A stretch of DNA of 58,834 nt from Oscillospiraceae bacterium (GTDB taxonomy: Bacteria > Bacillota > Clostridia > Oscillospirales > Oscillospiraceae): positions 1-58,834 of the forward strand of contig JAFRSI010000033.1 in NCBI GenBank assembly GCA_017427645.1, read 5' to 3'. The position numbers were made by a program, and so were the translations under genes. Positions 1 to 7,753 of the stretch are shown here, in pieces. How positions within the stretch are numbered: the first letter of the stretch is position 1; every line of letters begins with the position of its first letter. The notes under the pieces are model-generated. The model was not told the DNA's origin. It worked only from the letters and a program-made list of their open reading frames with translations, and did no database searches.

Positions 1-339
1 ATTGCCGGCCGGGATCAGGACGCGCTGTTCCTCTCTGGCCAGAACCGGCGGATCAGCCGGGCCACGGTCCATAACCTGGTGAAAAAGCATCTGGCCGCAG
101 AGGGACTGGACAGCGCCCAGTATTCCGCTCACAAGCTGCGCCATACCGCCGCCACGCTGATGCTGCAGAACGGCGTGGACGTCAAGGCAGTCCAGGAGGT
201 GCTGGGACACGAGCATCTGAACACCACGGAGATCTATACCCATATCGACAACGAGGCCCTGCGAGTAGCTGCCCGGGCCAATCCCCTCTCCCGGGTCCAT
301 GCGCCGGAAAATAAAAAGAATAACCCGCCGAGTGATTGA
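1..339 (+). CDS. Tyrosine recombinase/integrase, C-terminal part (cut by window edge)
   Basis: The frame is open from base 1, so the 5' part lies outside the window; about 112 C-terminal residues are visible. They carry the catalytic signature of the tyrosine recombinase family: HKLRHT (the His-x-x-Arg box), LGHEH about 27 residues later, and the nucleophile region TEIYTHI. The enzyme breaks and rejoins DNA through a covalent 3'-phosphotyrosine. The visible part cannot decide between a housekeeping XerC/XerD-like protein and a phage or element integrase. No attachment-site repeat was seen beside it. The tail after the catalytic Tyr is short, polar and lysine/asparagine-rich. Confidence 0.85.
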   Translation: MAGRDQDALFLSGQNRRISRATVHNLVKKHLAAEGLDSAQYSAHKLRHTAATLMLQNGVDVKAVQEVLGHEHLNTTEIYTHIDNEALRVAARANPLSRVHAPENKKNNPPSD

Positions 340-364
340 CTTTGCGGGCGAAATACACTATCTT
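336..364 (+). promoter_or_regulatory. Putative sigma-A promoter for the transketolase genes
   Basis: TTGACT (336-341), a 17-bp spacer and TATCTT (359-364) lie 40 bp before the tkt ATG. The -35 box overlaps the recombinase stop codon, so the transketolase pair probably has its own promoter. Confidence 0.5.
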
Positions 365-403
365 AAGGCCAGTATGATCTAAATTCAACGAGCGGAGGCA
401 GAT

Positions 404-1210
404 ATGAACACAAATGAACTGAGCAAGGTATGCCGACAGGTGCGCCGCGACATCATTGAGATGACGGGCAATGCCGGCAGCGGTCACCCCGGCGGCTCCC
501 TGTCAGCGGTGGAGCTGATGACCAGCGTATTCTACAACCACATGCGCTTGGACCCCAAGAATCCCACCGATCCGAATCGGGACCGCTTCGTGCTGAGCAA
601 GGGACACGCCGCCCCCTGCTACTACGGCGTACTGGCGGAGATGGGCTTCTTCAGCCGGGACGAGTTTGCCGACTTCCGGCAGCTCCACTCCATCCTGCAG
701 GGCCATCCGGACTGCAAGAAGACTCCCGGTGTGGACGCCGCCACCGGCTCCCTGGGCCAGGGCTGCTCCATCGCCGTGGGCATGGCCCTGGGCGCCAAGA
801 TCCAGGGCAAGGACACCCGCGTCTACGCCCTGCTGGGCGACGGCGAGTGCCAGGAGGGGCAGATCTGGGAGGCTTTCATGGCCGCAGCCCACTACAAGCT
901 GGACAACCTGACCGTGATGATCGATCTGAACGGCTTGCAGATCGACGGCGCCGTGGCGGACGTGATGAATCTGGGCGATATGAACGCCAAGCTCCGCGCC
1001 TTCGGCTTCGATGTCCACGAGATCGACGGGCACGATCTGGACGCCATTGAGGAGGCCCTCAGCGCCCCGGTGTCCGGCCGGCCCAAGTGCATCCTGGCCC
1101 ACACCGTCAAGGGCAGGGGCGTGTCGTTTATGGAGAATCAGGCGGGCTGGCACGGCAAGGCGCCCAACGCCGAGCAGCGTCAGCAGGCTCTGAAGGAATT
1201 GGAGGACTGA
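404..1210 (+). CDS. Transketolase, N-terminal (thiamine diphosphate-binding) subunit
   Basis: A 268-residue protein matching the first third of transketolase as encoded by many anaerobes, where the enzyme is split in two. It contains GNAGSGHPGGSLS near the N-terminus, SKGHAAPCYY, the ThDP/Mg-binding GDGECQEGQIWEA segment (about residues 145-158) and the DLNGLQIDG region. With the next gene it should form the enzyme that moves two-carbon ketol units in the non-oxidative pentose phosphate pathway. GGAGG lies 7 bp before ATG 404. The stop is adjacent to the start of the C-terminal subunit, so the two are translationally coupled. Confidence 0.95.
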   Translation: MNTNELSKVCRQVRRDIIEMTGNAGSGHPGGSLSAVELMTSVFYNHMRLDPKNPTDPNRDRFVLSKGHAAPCYYGVLAEMGFFSRDEFADFRQLHSILQGHPDCKKTPGVDAATGSLGQGCSIAVGMALGAKIQGKDTRVYALLGDGECQEGQIWEAFMAAAHYKLDNLTVMIDLNGLQIDGAVADVMNLGDMNAKLRAFGFDVHEIDGHDLDAIEEALSAPVSGRPKCILAHTVKGRGVSFMENQAGWHGKAPNAEQRQQALKELED

Positions 1211-1213
1211 GTG

Positions 1214-2140
1214 ATGAGTGAGAAGATCGCCACCCGTGAGGCTTACGGCAAGGCTCTGGTAGAGCTGGGCGCCGTCAACGACAAGATCGTGGTGCTGGAC
1301 GCCGATCTGGCCGGCGCCACCATGACCAAATTCTTCAAGGCGGCCTATCCCGACCGCTTCTTCGACTGCGGCATCGCCGAGGCCAACATGATGAACATCG
1401 CCGCCGGTCTGTCCACCATGGGGCTGGTCCCCTTCTGCTCCACCTTCGCCCTGTTCGGTGCGGGCCGGGCCTATGAGCAGATCCGCAATTCCATCGCCTA
1501 CCCCAAATTCAACGTGAAGATCTGCTGCTCCCACGCCGGCGTCTCCGTCGGCGAGGACGGCGGCAGCCACCAGGCCGTGGAGGATATCGGCCTCATGCGG
1601 CTGATCCCGGGCATGACCGTTATCGTCCCCGCCGATGCCAAGGAGGCCCGTCTGGCCACCCTGGCCCTGGCGGAGTTCCGCGGCCCCGTCTATATGCGTC
1701 TGGCCCGTCTGGCGACGCCGGTGTTCGAGGAGGACTACCCCTTCGAGATCGGTAAGGCCAACGTGCTGCGCGAAGGCAAGGACGCCGCCGTGTTCGCCTG
1801 CGGCCTCATGGTCAACGAAGCGCTGGAGGCGGCCAGGCTGCTCTCCGCCGAGGGGATCGAGATCAGCGTCATCAACGTCCACACCATCAAGCCCATTGAC
1901 GCGGCCTGTGTCACCGCCTACGCCGAAAAGTGCGGCAACGTGATCACCGTGGAGGAGCACAGTGTCATCGGCGGTCTGGGCGACGCTGTGGCCGACGTGC
2001 TGATGGGCAAGGTCAACTGTGCCTTCCGCAAGATCGGCATCAACGATCAGTTCGGCCAGTCCGGCAAGGCCGCCGACGTGCTGCGGGAATACGGCCTGAC
2101 GGCGGACCAGATCGCGGCGAAGATCAAAGAGACGCTGTGA
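1214..2140 (+). CDS. Transketolase, C-terminal (pyrimidine-binding and C) subunit
   Basis: This protein of about 308 residues carries the second half of transketolase. It has the pyrimidine-binding domain (ATREAYGKALVELG, DADLAGATMTKF, FDCGIAEANMMNIAAGL, FCSTFALFGAGRAYEQIRNS, SHAGVSVGEDGGSHQ) and a C-terminal domain (NVHTIKPID, TVEEHSVIGGLGDAVADVL). The catalytic Glu lies in GIAEANM. Together with the N-terminal subunit it makes an active heteromeric transketolase. A GTG at 1211 directly follows the upstream stop; ATG 1214 is preferred because it sits 8 bp after GGAGG (1201-1205). Confidence 0.93.
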   Translation: MSEKIATREAYGKALVELGAVNDKIVVLDADLAGATMTKFFKAAYPDRFFDCGIAEANMMNIAAGLSTMGLVPFCSTFALFGAGRAYEQIRNSIAYPKFNVKICCSHAGVSVGEDGGSHQAVEDIGLMRLIPGMTVIVPADAKEARLATLALAEFRGPVYMRLARLATPVFEEDYPFEIGKANVLREGKDAAVFACGLMVNEALEAARLLSAEGIEISVINVHTIKPIDAACVTAYAEKCGNVITVEEHSVIGGLGDAVADVLMGKVNCAFRKIGINDQFGQSGKAADVLREYGLTADQIAAKIKETL

Positions 2141-2181
2141 ACTGCTTGTTTGAATCGGACAAGTAATGACAGGAGATCGAA

Positions 2182-2805
2182 ATGCTATTCAAAATCATTC
2201 GATATGTTCTTCTATTCGTACTGATCGCATTATCTGTGATCGCTATCATCAAGTCAAACATCAAGCAAAAGCGTCGAACTGCTGTGTTTGCTGCTGCAGC
2301 TTGTCTGCTTGTTGTTTGTTTGTTAAGCATCTTCCCTCCCGAGAACCTGTTTGTCCGATTCCATGAGCCGGAGACTGTGTTTCACTACATCAATGGGAAT
2401 GAAATTCAGAGTATTCTGCCCGGGAATGACTCATGCATGATCATTCATAAGGAAAATGAACAGAGCGGCGGTTATGATGTGATTCCGAAAAGCCAGCGCG
2501 GGTATCTCATACCGACACTGTTTTCAAAAGAAAGAATCCTGAGACGGCTTGATGAAAACGGTTATTTGGAAGTATGTCACGTGAAAGACCGTTCAGATTA
2601 TTACCTTTTTGCGACAGTTTATACAGACGGAGAGAACAGCGAAATATCCATTCTTGACGATTCCGGAACCAGAGAAACCGAACTGACATGTTTTACGGAA
2701 CAGATAACGGGTTTTCTCGATGTCTACTTGTATTTCGATAAAGCTCCTGTGGGCTACACCCTTATGGTCGGTGAAAAACAGATTCCGATATCAAAACAAA
2801 CGTAA
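2182..2805 (+). CDS. Hypothetical two-helix membrane protein (AT-rich)
   Basis: I do not recognise the family. The 207-residue product has two hydrophobic helices (about residues 4-22 and 33-50), then an extracytoplasmic-looking domain rich in charged and aromatic residues (about 55-207). AGGAG lies 7 bp before ATG 2182. Base composition and codon use are clearly more AT-rich than in the transketolase genes upstream, which suggests a different origin or relaxed selection. It is 41 bp after tkt and could be read from that promoter. It ends at a strong terminator. Confidence 0.7.
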   Translation: MLFKIIRYVLLFVLIALSVIAIIKSNIKQKRRTAVFAAAACLLVVCLLSIFPPENLFVRFHEPETVFHYINGNEIQSILPGNDSCMIIHKENEQSGGYDVIPKSQRGYLIPTLFSKERILRRLDENGYLEVCHVKDRSDYYLFATVYTDGENSEISILDDSGTRETELTCFTEQITGFLDVYLYFDKAPVGYTLMVGEKQIPISKQT

Positions 2806-2809
2806 AAAA

Positions 2810-2849
2810 CAGATGCCTGAAATCGGTCGGTTTCAGGCATCTGCTTTTA
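2810..2849 (+). terminator. Rho-independent terminator
   Basis: A 13-bp perfect stem (2810-2822 with 2831-2843) around an 8-nt loop is followed by CTTTTA. It ends the tkt/membrane-protein unit and faces the end of the minus-strand gene at 2866. Confidence 0.85.
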
Positions 2850-2865
2850 TAGTATTCTAATCGAC

Positions 2866-3647
2866 TTAGGCGGCGGGCTCCACCGTCTCCTCGGGGACGT
2901 AATCGGTGACGTCCTTATCGTCGGTCACCACACCGGTGATGGCGTCGCGCTTGGCGCAGAAGGAGCAAAGACGGGTGCGGTTGGCAGCGATGGCCTGCTC
3001 CACAGTGCCTACGGTCAAAGTGTCGCTATGGTTCAGGGCGCCGCAGTCCTCATGGGTGTGATAGACGTGGCCGAAGGGAGACCAGTACACCTGCTCGTCG
3101 CCCAGAGCCTGGATGGCGGCGGTCTGCTGCTCCTGGGACACCGGGTTCCAGTCGTAACTGGCCACGCCGCCGATCAGCAGGGCAATGACAGCCACTACGG
3201 TGGCGATGGCCTTTGTCTTCTTGTCAGGTCCTTGTTGGTCAGCATCAGGATGATGATGGGCAGGAAGCAGATAACGCAGGCGATGACGCCCATGTTGTTC
3301 CACAGCCAGAACTTCAGCGCATTCTTCTCCGAGGCGGGCTTGATGTGGTTGGCCTTCTTCCAGAGCTGGGCGCCGATGATGACGCAGATCAGATCCAGCA
3401 CAAGGAACAGGATCAGCTGCCACAGGGTGGGCATGAACTTCAAATTCACCTTGCCCAGGACCACCAGCAGGGCCAGCACCTCAAAGATCAGGGCCACTAC
3501 CCACAGCACGATGGCGCCGATCCGCAGACCGGAGGCGTTGCCCACAGGGGCCGCCTGCTGCACGGTGGGCTTGTGCGCCGCGGCAGAGGGCTTGACCTGC
3601 GCGCCGGTATCCGCAGATACGATGGTATGTTTCTTCTTCTCAGCCAT
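2866..3647 (-). pseudogene. Membrane protein gene split by a -1 frameshift
   Basis: Two overlapping minus-strand frames make one sensible protein. The first runs from ATG 3647 (AGGAGG 8 bp upstream) through a polar head (MAEKKKHTIVSADTG), then three hydrophobic helices ending near LMLTNKD. The second frame continues with KKTKAIATVVAVIALLIGG (a fourth helix) and a C-terminal domain with a Cys/His set (HTHEDC, then LCSFCAKRD). The shift falls near 3215-3230. No canonical slippery heptamer with a downstream structure is visible there, so a natural mutation or an assembly indel is more likely than programmed frameshifting. Function unknown. Confidence 0.65.
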
Positions 3648-3760
3648 ATGTTTTCCTCCTATTGTACGCAAAGCGTATTTCCTGTGCTTTCTATTATACC
3701 TGTTTTTCCCGTTTGCACAACACTTTTTTCAAAGAAGTGGCAGGAATTTATCTCGCTACA

Positions 3761-3790
3761 TTGACATTTTTCTGTTTTATGTTCTATAAT
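3761..3790 (+). promoter_or_regulatory. Near-perfect sigma-A promoter of the DUF937 gene
   Basis: TTGACA (3761-3766), an 18-bp spacer and TATAAT (3785-3790) are both consensus hexamers in an AT-rich stretch, 44 bp before the ATG. It is the closest match to consensus seen in the window. Confidence 0.85.
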
Positions 3791-3834
3791 GGGATTACAA
3801 ATCCCGGAAACACTATGGATAAGGAGCGATCACT

Positions 3835-4428
3835 ATGGATCTTACCTCTCTGGTCAACACGATGATGAGCAATGACAGCCTGGAGGGCATCAGTCAGCTC
3901 ACCAATACCAGCAACAAGGAAACCAAGAGCGTTTTGAGCGCCGCCCTGCCCCTGCTGCTCAACGGCGCCCAGGCTCAGTCCCAGAACGCCAGCACCGCCT
4001 CCGGCTTCGGCAACGCCCTGTTCAACCACGGCCAGCAGGACACCAGCAACGTCTCCTCCTTCCTGCAGGGTGTGGATATGGAAGACGGCGGCAAGATCAT
4101 CGGCCACCTGCTGGGTCTGAACACCAATAACGCCATGAATCAGATCGCCATGCAGACCGGCGTCAGCAATCAGAATACCGGCAACATCCTGTCCGCTGCC
4201 GCTCCCCTGCTGATGAGCCTGCTGGGCCAGCAGCTGGGCAGCAACAACGCCAACGCCACGCCCAGCCTGTTGGGCAGCCTGGCCACCTCTGCCATGGGCG
4301 GCATGAACATGAACAGCCTGCTGGGCGGCCTGCTGGGCGGCGGTACGCAGCAGGTTGTGTATCAGCAGCCCGTGCAGCAGCAGAAGCCCAGTCTGCTGAG
4401 CGCCCTGCTGAACCTGTTCCGCGGCTGA
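3835..4428 (+). CDS. DUF937 domain protein
   Basis: A 197-residue soluble protein resembling DUF937 family members. It has two similar helical blocks ending in SAALPLLLNG and SAAAPLLMSLLGQQLG, then a Gly/Leu/Gln-rich low-complexity tail (LLGGLLGGG, then a Gln run) and a short hydrophobic end. It has few charged residues and many Asn, Gln and Ser. The molecular function of the family is not established. AAGGAG lies before ATG 3835. A consensus promoter upstream and a strong terminator downstream make it a single-gene unit that is probably highly expressed. Confidence 0.75.
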   Translation: MDLTSLVNTMMSNDSLEGISQLTNTSNKETKSVLSAALPLLLNGAQAQSQNASTASGFGNALFNHGQQDTSNVSSFLQGVDMEDGGKIIGHLLGLNTNNAMNQIAMQTGVSNQNTGNILSAAAPLLMSLLGQQLGSNNANATPSLLGSLATSAMGGMNMNSLLGGLLGGGTQQVVYQQPVQQQKPSLLSALLNLFRG

Positions 4429-4450
4429 GCCACTCCCCTCCCCTTCGGTA

Positions 4451-4489
4451 AAAAAAACCGTGTGGATCCATGATCCACACGGTTTTTTT
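4451..4489. terminator. Bidirectional terminator between DUF937 and fba genes
   Basis: A seven-A run, an 11-bp perfect stem (4458-4468 with 4472-4482), a 3-nt loop and a seven-T run. It works in both directions for the two converging genes. Confidence 0.92.
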
Positions 4490-4506
4490 GTATATTTCCG
4501 GCGCGA

Positions 4507-5472
4507 TTACGCCTTGCCGTTGCAGCCCAGCACGTCCACGATCTTGTGGGCGACCAGGGCCTTGATGGCGGCGCGGGCGGGCTTGAGGTACTGCCGGGGA
4601 TCGAAGTGATCCGGATGGTCGGCGAAGTACTTGCGGATGGTGGCGGTCATGGCCAGACGCAGGTCGGAGTCGATGTTGATCTTGCAGACGGACAGCGTAG
4701 CGGCCTTGCGCAGCTGCTCCTCGGGGATGCCAACGGCGTCGGGCATGTTGCCGCCGTTCTCGTTGATCATCTTCACGAACTCCTGGGGCACGGAGGAGGA
4801 GCCGTGCAGCACGATGGGGAAGCCGGGCAGGCGCTTGGAGACCTCCTCCAGCACGTCGAAGCGCAGCGGAGGCGGCACCAGGATGCCCTTCTCGTTGCGG
4901 GTGCACTGGGCGGCGGTGAACTTATAGGCGCCGTGGCTGGTGCCGATGGCGATGGCCAGGGAGTCGCAGCCCGTGCGGGAGACGAACTCCTCCACCTCCT
5001 CGGGGCGGGTGTAGGAGGAATCGGCGGCGGAGACCTTCACCTCGTCCTCCACGCCGGCCAGGGTGCCCAGCTCGGCCTCGACCACCACGCCGTGATCGTG
5101 AGCGTACTCCACAACCTGGCGGGTGATGGCGATGTTTTCCTCGAAGGGCTTGCTGGAGGCGTCGATCATGACGGAGGTAAAGCCGCCGTCAATGCAGCTC
5201 TTACAGGTCTCGAAGCTGTCGCCGTGGTCCAGATGGAGGACGATGGGCAGACCGGTCTCAATGACGGCGGCCTCCACCAGCTTGATCAGATAGGTGTGGT
5301 TGGCATAGGCGCGGGCGCCCTTGGAAACCTGGAGGATCAGCGGGGCGTTCAGATCGGCAGCGGCCTCGGTGATGCCCTGTACGATCTCCATGTTGTTGAC
5401 GTTGAAGGCGCCGATGGCGTAACCGCCGTTATAGGCCTTCTCAAACATTTCCTTGGAAGTTACCAGTGGCAT
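4507..5472 (-). CDS. fba: Class II fructose-bisphosphate aldolase
   Basis: A 321-residue zinc-dependent aldolase that cleaves fructose 1,6-bisphosphate to dihydroxyacetone phosphate and glyceraldehyde 3-phosphate. Visible class II features are GAFNVNNMEIVQ, the LHLDHGDSFE zinc/catalytic segment, SVMIDASSKPF, VEAELGTLAGVEDE, VLHGSSSVP with a zinc ligand His, and KINIDSDLRLA for phosphate binding. ATG 5472 is chosen over an upstream in-frame ATG at 5478 because AAGGAG sits about 7 bp before it. It is transcribed divergently from the phosphofructokinase gene, so the two successive glycolytic steps share one intergenic region. Confidence 0.96.
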   Translation of the reverse strand: MPLVTSKEMFEKAYNGGYAIGAFNVNNMEIVQGITEAAADLNAPLILQVSKGARAYANHTYLIKLVEAAVIETGLPIVLHLDHGDSFETCKSCIDGGFTSVMIDASSKPFEENIAITRQVVEYAHDHGVVVEAELGTLAGVEDEVKVSAADSSYTRPEEVEEFVSRTGCDSLAIAIGTSHGAYKFTAAQCTRNEKGILVPPPLRFDVLEEVSKRLPGFPIVLHGSSSVPQEFVKMINENGGNMPDAVGIPEEQLRKAATLSVCKINIDSDLRLAMTATIRKYFADHPDHFDPRQYLKPARAAIKALVAHKIVDVLGCNGKA

Positions 5473-5534
5473 ATGCATTCTCCTTACATTTGAATTTCGT
5501 ACGGAGCGCTCCGCACGATCGTTTTCTGCCCTAT

Positions 5535-5562
5535 ATTTTACCACATTTTTCGGCGTTTGCAA
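5535..5562 (-). promoter_or_regulatory. Putative fba promoter
   Basis: On the minus strand, TTGCAA (5557-5562), a 16-bp spacer and TAAAAT (5535-5540), about 60 bp before the fba start. It lies back to back with the pfp promoter. Confidence 0.6.
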
Positions 5563-5573
5563 GCAGATAGCGG

Positions 5574-5602
5574 TTTACAGGTGAAAAAACTCATGGTAAA
5601 AT
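5574..5602 (+). promoter_or_regulatory. Putative pfp promoter
   Basis: TTTACA (5574-5579), a 17-bp spacer and TAAAAT (5597-5602), about 57 bp before the pfp ATG. Its -35 box is 11 bp from the -35 box of the fba promoter, so one regulator could act on both. Confidence 0.65.
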
Positions 5603-5659
5603 ACTGCGTGAACGTGCGGCGCGCCCGTGACGCGCCAGATAATTAGGAGGTATTCACTT

Positions 5660-6898
5660 ATGAATGAATTGAAAGGCGCCTGCATCATCGGTCAGTCCGG
5701 CGGCCCTACGTCCGTTATCAATGCCAGCGCTTACGGCGTGATCGACACGGCGCTGAAGTCCGGCGTCATCACCCAGGTCCTGGGCGCCGAGCACGGCATC
5801 AAGGGCGTGCTGAACGACAGGCTGTTTGACATGGGGCTGGAGGATCCCGAGGAGCTGCGGCTCATGCTCTATACCCCCTCCTCCGCTCTGGGCTCCTGCC
5901 GCTATAAGATCGCCGATCCGGAGAAGGACGACACCGATTACAGGCGCATCCTGGAGGTGTTCAAGAAGCACAACGTCCGCTATTTCTTCTACAACGGCGG
6001 CAACGACTCCATGGACACCTGCAACAAGATCAACGCCTACATGCAGTCCGTAGATTACGACTGCCGCGTCATGGGCGTGCCCAAGACCATCGACAACGAC
6101 CTCTTCGGCACCGACCACTGCCCCGGCTACGGCTCCGCCGCCAAGTATATCGCCACCTCCATGATGGAGGTCTATCAGGACGCCCGGGTGTACGACACCG
6201 GGATGATCGTGGTGGTGGAGATCATGGGCCGCCACGCCGGCTGGCTGGCCGCCGCCTCCGCTCTGGCCGGCGAGTACGGCGCGGGTCCCGATCTGATCTA
6301 TCTGCCGGAAACCAATTTCAGCATGACCAAGTTCATCAACGACGTAAAGCGCGTCTACGCCGAGAAGGGCAACTGCCTGGTGGCCGTGTCCGAGGGAATC
6401 CACTATGAGGACGGCGACTTCGTCTCCGAGGCCAAGACGGCCGCTACCGACGGCTTCGGTCACGCCCAGCTGGGCGGTCTGGCCGCCATTCTGGCCCAGG
6501 TGCTCAAGGAGGAGACCGGCGCCAAGGTCCGCGGCATCGAGCTGAATCTGCTGCAGCGCTGCGGCGCACACCTGGCCTCCCAGACCGATATCCAGGAGTC
6601 CTTCATGGCCGGTAAGGTGGCTGTGGAGAACGCCGTCAACGGCATCAACGGCCGCATGATCGGCTTTGAGCGGGTCCTGAAGGACGGCAAGTATGCCTGC
6701 CGCACCAAGCTGATCCCCCTGATGGAGGTCGCCAACGTGGAGAAGAAGATCCCCCGCGAGTGGATCAACGAGGCCGGCAACGGCGTGAACCACCAGTTCA
6801 TCGAGTACGCCCTGCCGCTGATCCAGGGCGAGCCGGACCTGCCCAAGGTGGACTCCCTCCCCCGCTTCTGCCACCTGAAGAAGATCCTGGCCGAATAA
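5660..6898 (+). CDS. pfp: 6-phosphofructokinase, probably PPi-dependent
   Basis: A 412-residue PfkA-superfamily enzyme that phosphorylates fructose 6-phosphate. It shows GQSGGPTSVINAS at the N-terminus, YNGGNDSMDTCNKI, the catalytic PKTIDNDL segment (general-base Asp), EIMGRHAGWLA and IELNLLQRCGAHLAS. The second Asp in GGNDS replaces the Gly found in ATP-dependent enzymes. That is the family marker for pyrophosphate use, so the reaction is probably reversible; this rests on one motif. AGGAGG lies 9 bp before ATG 5660; an in-frame TTG/ATG further upstream lacks such a site. Confidence 0.92.
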   Translation: MNELKGACIIGQSGGPTSVINASAYGVIDTALKSGVITQVLGAEHGIKGVLNDRLFDMGLEDPEELRLMLYTPSSALGSCRYKIADPEKDDTDYRRILEVFKKHNVRYFFYNGGNDSMDTCNKINAYMQSVDYDCRVMGVPKTIDNDLFGTDHCPGYGSAAKYIATSMMEVYQDARVYDTGMIVVVEIMGRHAGWLAAASALAGEYGAGPDLIYLPETNFSMTKFINDVKRVYAEKGNCLVAVSEGIHYEDGDFVSEAKTAATDGFGHAQLGGLAAILAQVLKEETGAKVRGIELNLLQRCGAHLASQTDIQESFMAGKVAVENAVNGINGRMIGFERVLKDGKYACRTKLIPLMEVANVEKKIPREWINEAGNGVNHQFIEYALPLIQGEPDLPKVDSLPRFCHLKKILAE

Positions 6899-6910
6899 AC
6901 GACGCATCGA

Positions 6911-6945
6911 AGAAGCCCCCCGGCTCAGACCGGAGGGCTTCTTTT
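6911..6945 (+). terminator. Rho-independent terminator after pfp
   Basis: A 13-bp stem with one C/A mismatch (6911-6923 with 6930-6942), a 6-nt loop, then TTTT. Confidence 0.85.
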
Positions 6946-6959
6946 CATATAATGGGAGT

Positions 6960-7730
6960 TCACGTGTTTCGCTGATAGATTTCCCACAGGCCCTCCATCA
7001 GCAGATACTTGTCGTATATGATCTGGTTGCGGCAGTGGCGCACGATCACCGGGGCCGGTGTTCCGGTGGCCACCACGGTGGGCTCCTCCCCTTTCAGCAT
7101 GTCCCGAATCCGGTCCACGATGCCGTCCAGCATACCGGCCATGCCGTAGACGATGCCGTTGCGCATGCAGTCTTCGGTGTTCTTGCCGATCAGATTCTTG
7201 GGGTGCTGCAGCGAGACGTCCGGCAGCTGGGCCGCGTGCCTGGAGAGAGCGTCCAGGGACAGATAGACGCCGGGAAACATCAGCCCGCCCTCATAGGTCC
7301 GTTTGGAGGAGATATAGGAAATCGTGGTGGCGGTGCCCATATCGATGAGAATGATAGGGGCTCTGTACTTTACCAGCGCGGACACGGCGTTGGCCACCAG
7401 GTCGGCGCCCAGCTGGTTGTGGTTCTCCATGCGGATGTTCAGACCGGTGCGGATGCCGGGGCCCACCTCCATGGGCGCCCTGCCCAGCAGGCGGGTCAGC
7501 GCCTTGGACATCATGAAGTTCATGGACGGCACCACGCTTGAAAAGATGGCGCCCGTCACGTCGCAGATATCGTAATGGTACAGGGTGAAAATGTTCATCA
7601 GGTCGATACTGATCTGATCCGCCGTCTTGCGCCCGTCCGTGTCGATGGAGGACAGAAACTTCAATTCCCGTTCTCCGTCAAACAGGCCCACCGAGATATT
7701 GGAGTTGCCGATATCAATGGCCAGCAGCAT
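6960..7730 (-). CDS. coaX: Type III pantothenate kinase
   Basis: A 256-residue kinase that phosphorylates pantothenate, the first committed step to coenzyme A. It has the two phosphate loops of the ASKHA fold, LLAIDIGNSNISVGLF at the N-terminus and IDMGTATTISYIS in the middle, plus the type III signatures HNQLGADLVANAV and TYEGGLMFPG. ATG 7730 is chosen over an in-frame TTG at 7748 because AAGGGG lies a suitable distance upstream of it. It is 23 bp downstream of the CoA-transferase gene and shares its promoter. Confidence 0.93.
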   Translation of the reverse strand: MLLAIDIGNSNISVGLFDGERELKFLSSIDTDGRKTADQISIDLMNIFTLYHYDICDVTGAIFSSVVPSMNFMMSKALTRLLGRAPMEVGPGIRTGLNIRMENHNQLGADLVANAVSALVKYRAPIILIDMGTATTISYISSKRTYEGGLMFPGVYLSLDALSRHAAQLPDVSLQHPKNLIGKNTEDCMRNGIVYGMAGMLDGIVDRIRDMLKGEEPTVVATGTPAPVIVRHCRNQIIYDKYLLMEGLWEIYQRNT

Positions 7731-7753
7731 GATCTGCACCCCTTTCAAGAGAT

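Noticed and set aside
503..1960. Long minus-strand open frame opposite the transketolase genes
   Set aside because: It is a compositional shadow of GC-rich coding sequence: biased His/Gly/Leu/Asp content, no ribosome-binding site and no family resemblance. The same holds for other long antisense frames, for example at 5654-6907, 7826-9133, 9700-11181, 22819-24924 and 25994-28891.
1..2865. Integrated mobile element at the left edge
   Set aside because: Only a recombinase tail and one AT-rich gene hint at this. The transketolase genes between them are ordinary metabolism, and no attachment-site repeats, transposase or phage genes were seen.
3210..3235. Programmed -1 ribosomal frameshift in the membrane gene
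   Set aside because: The bases at the switch contain no X-XXY-YYZ slippery heptamer and no clear downstream hairpin or pseudoknot was seen; mutation or an assembly indel is simpler.
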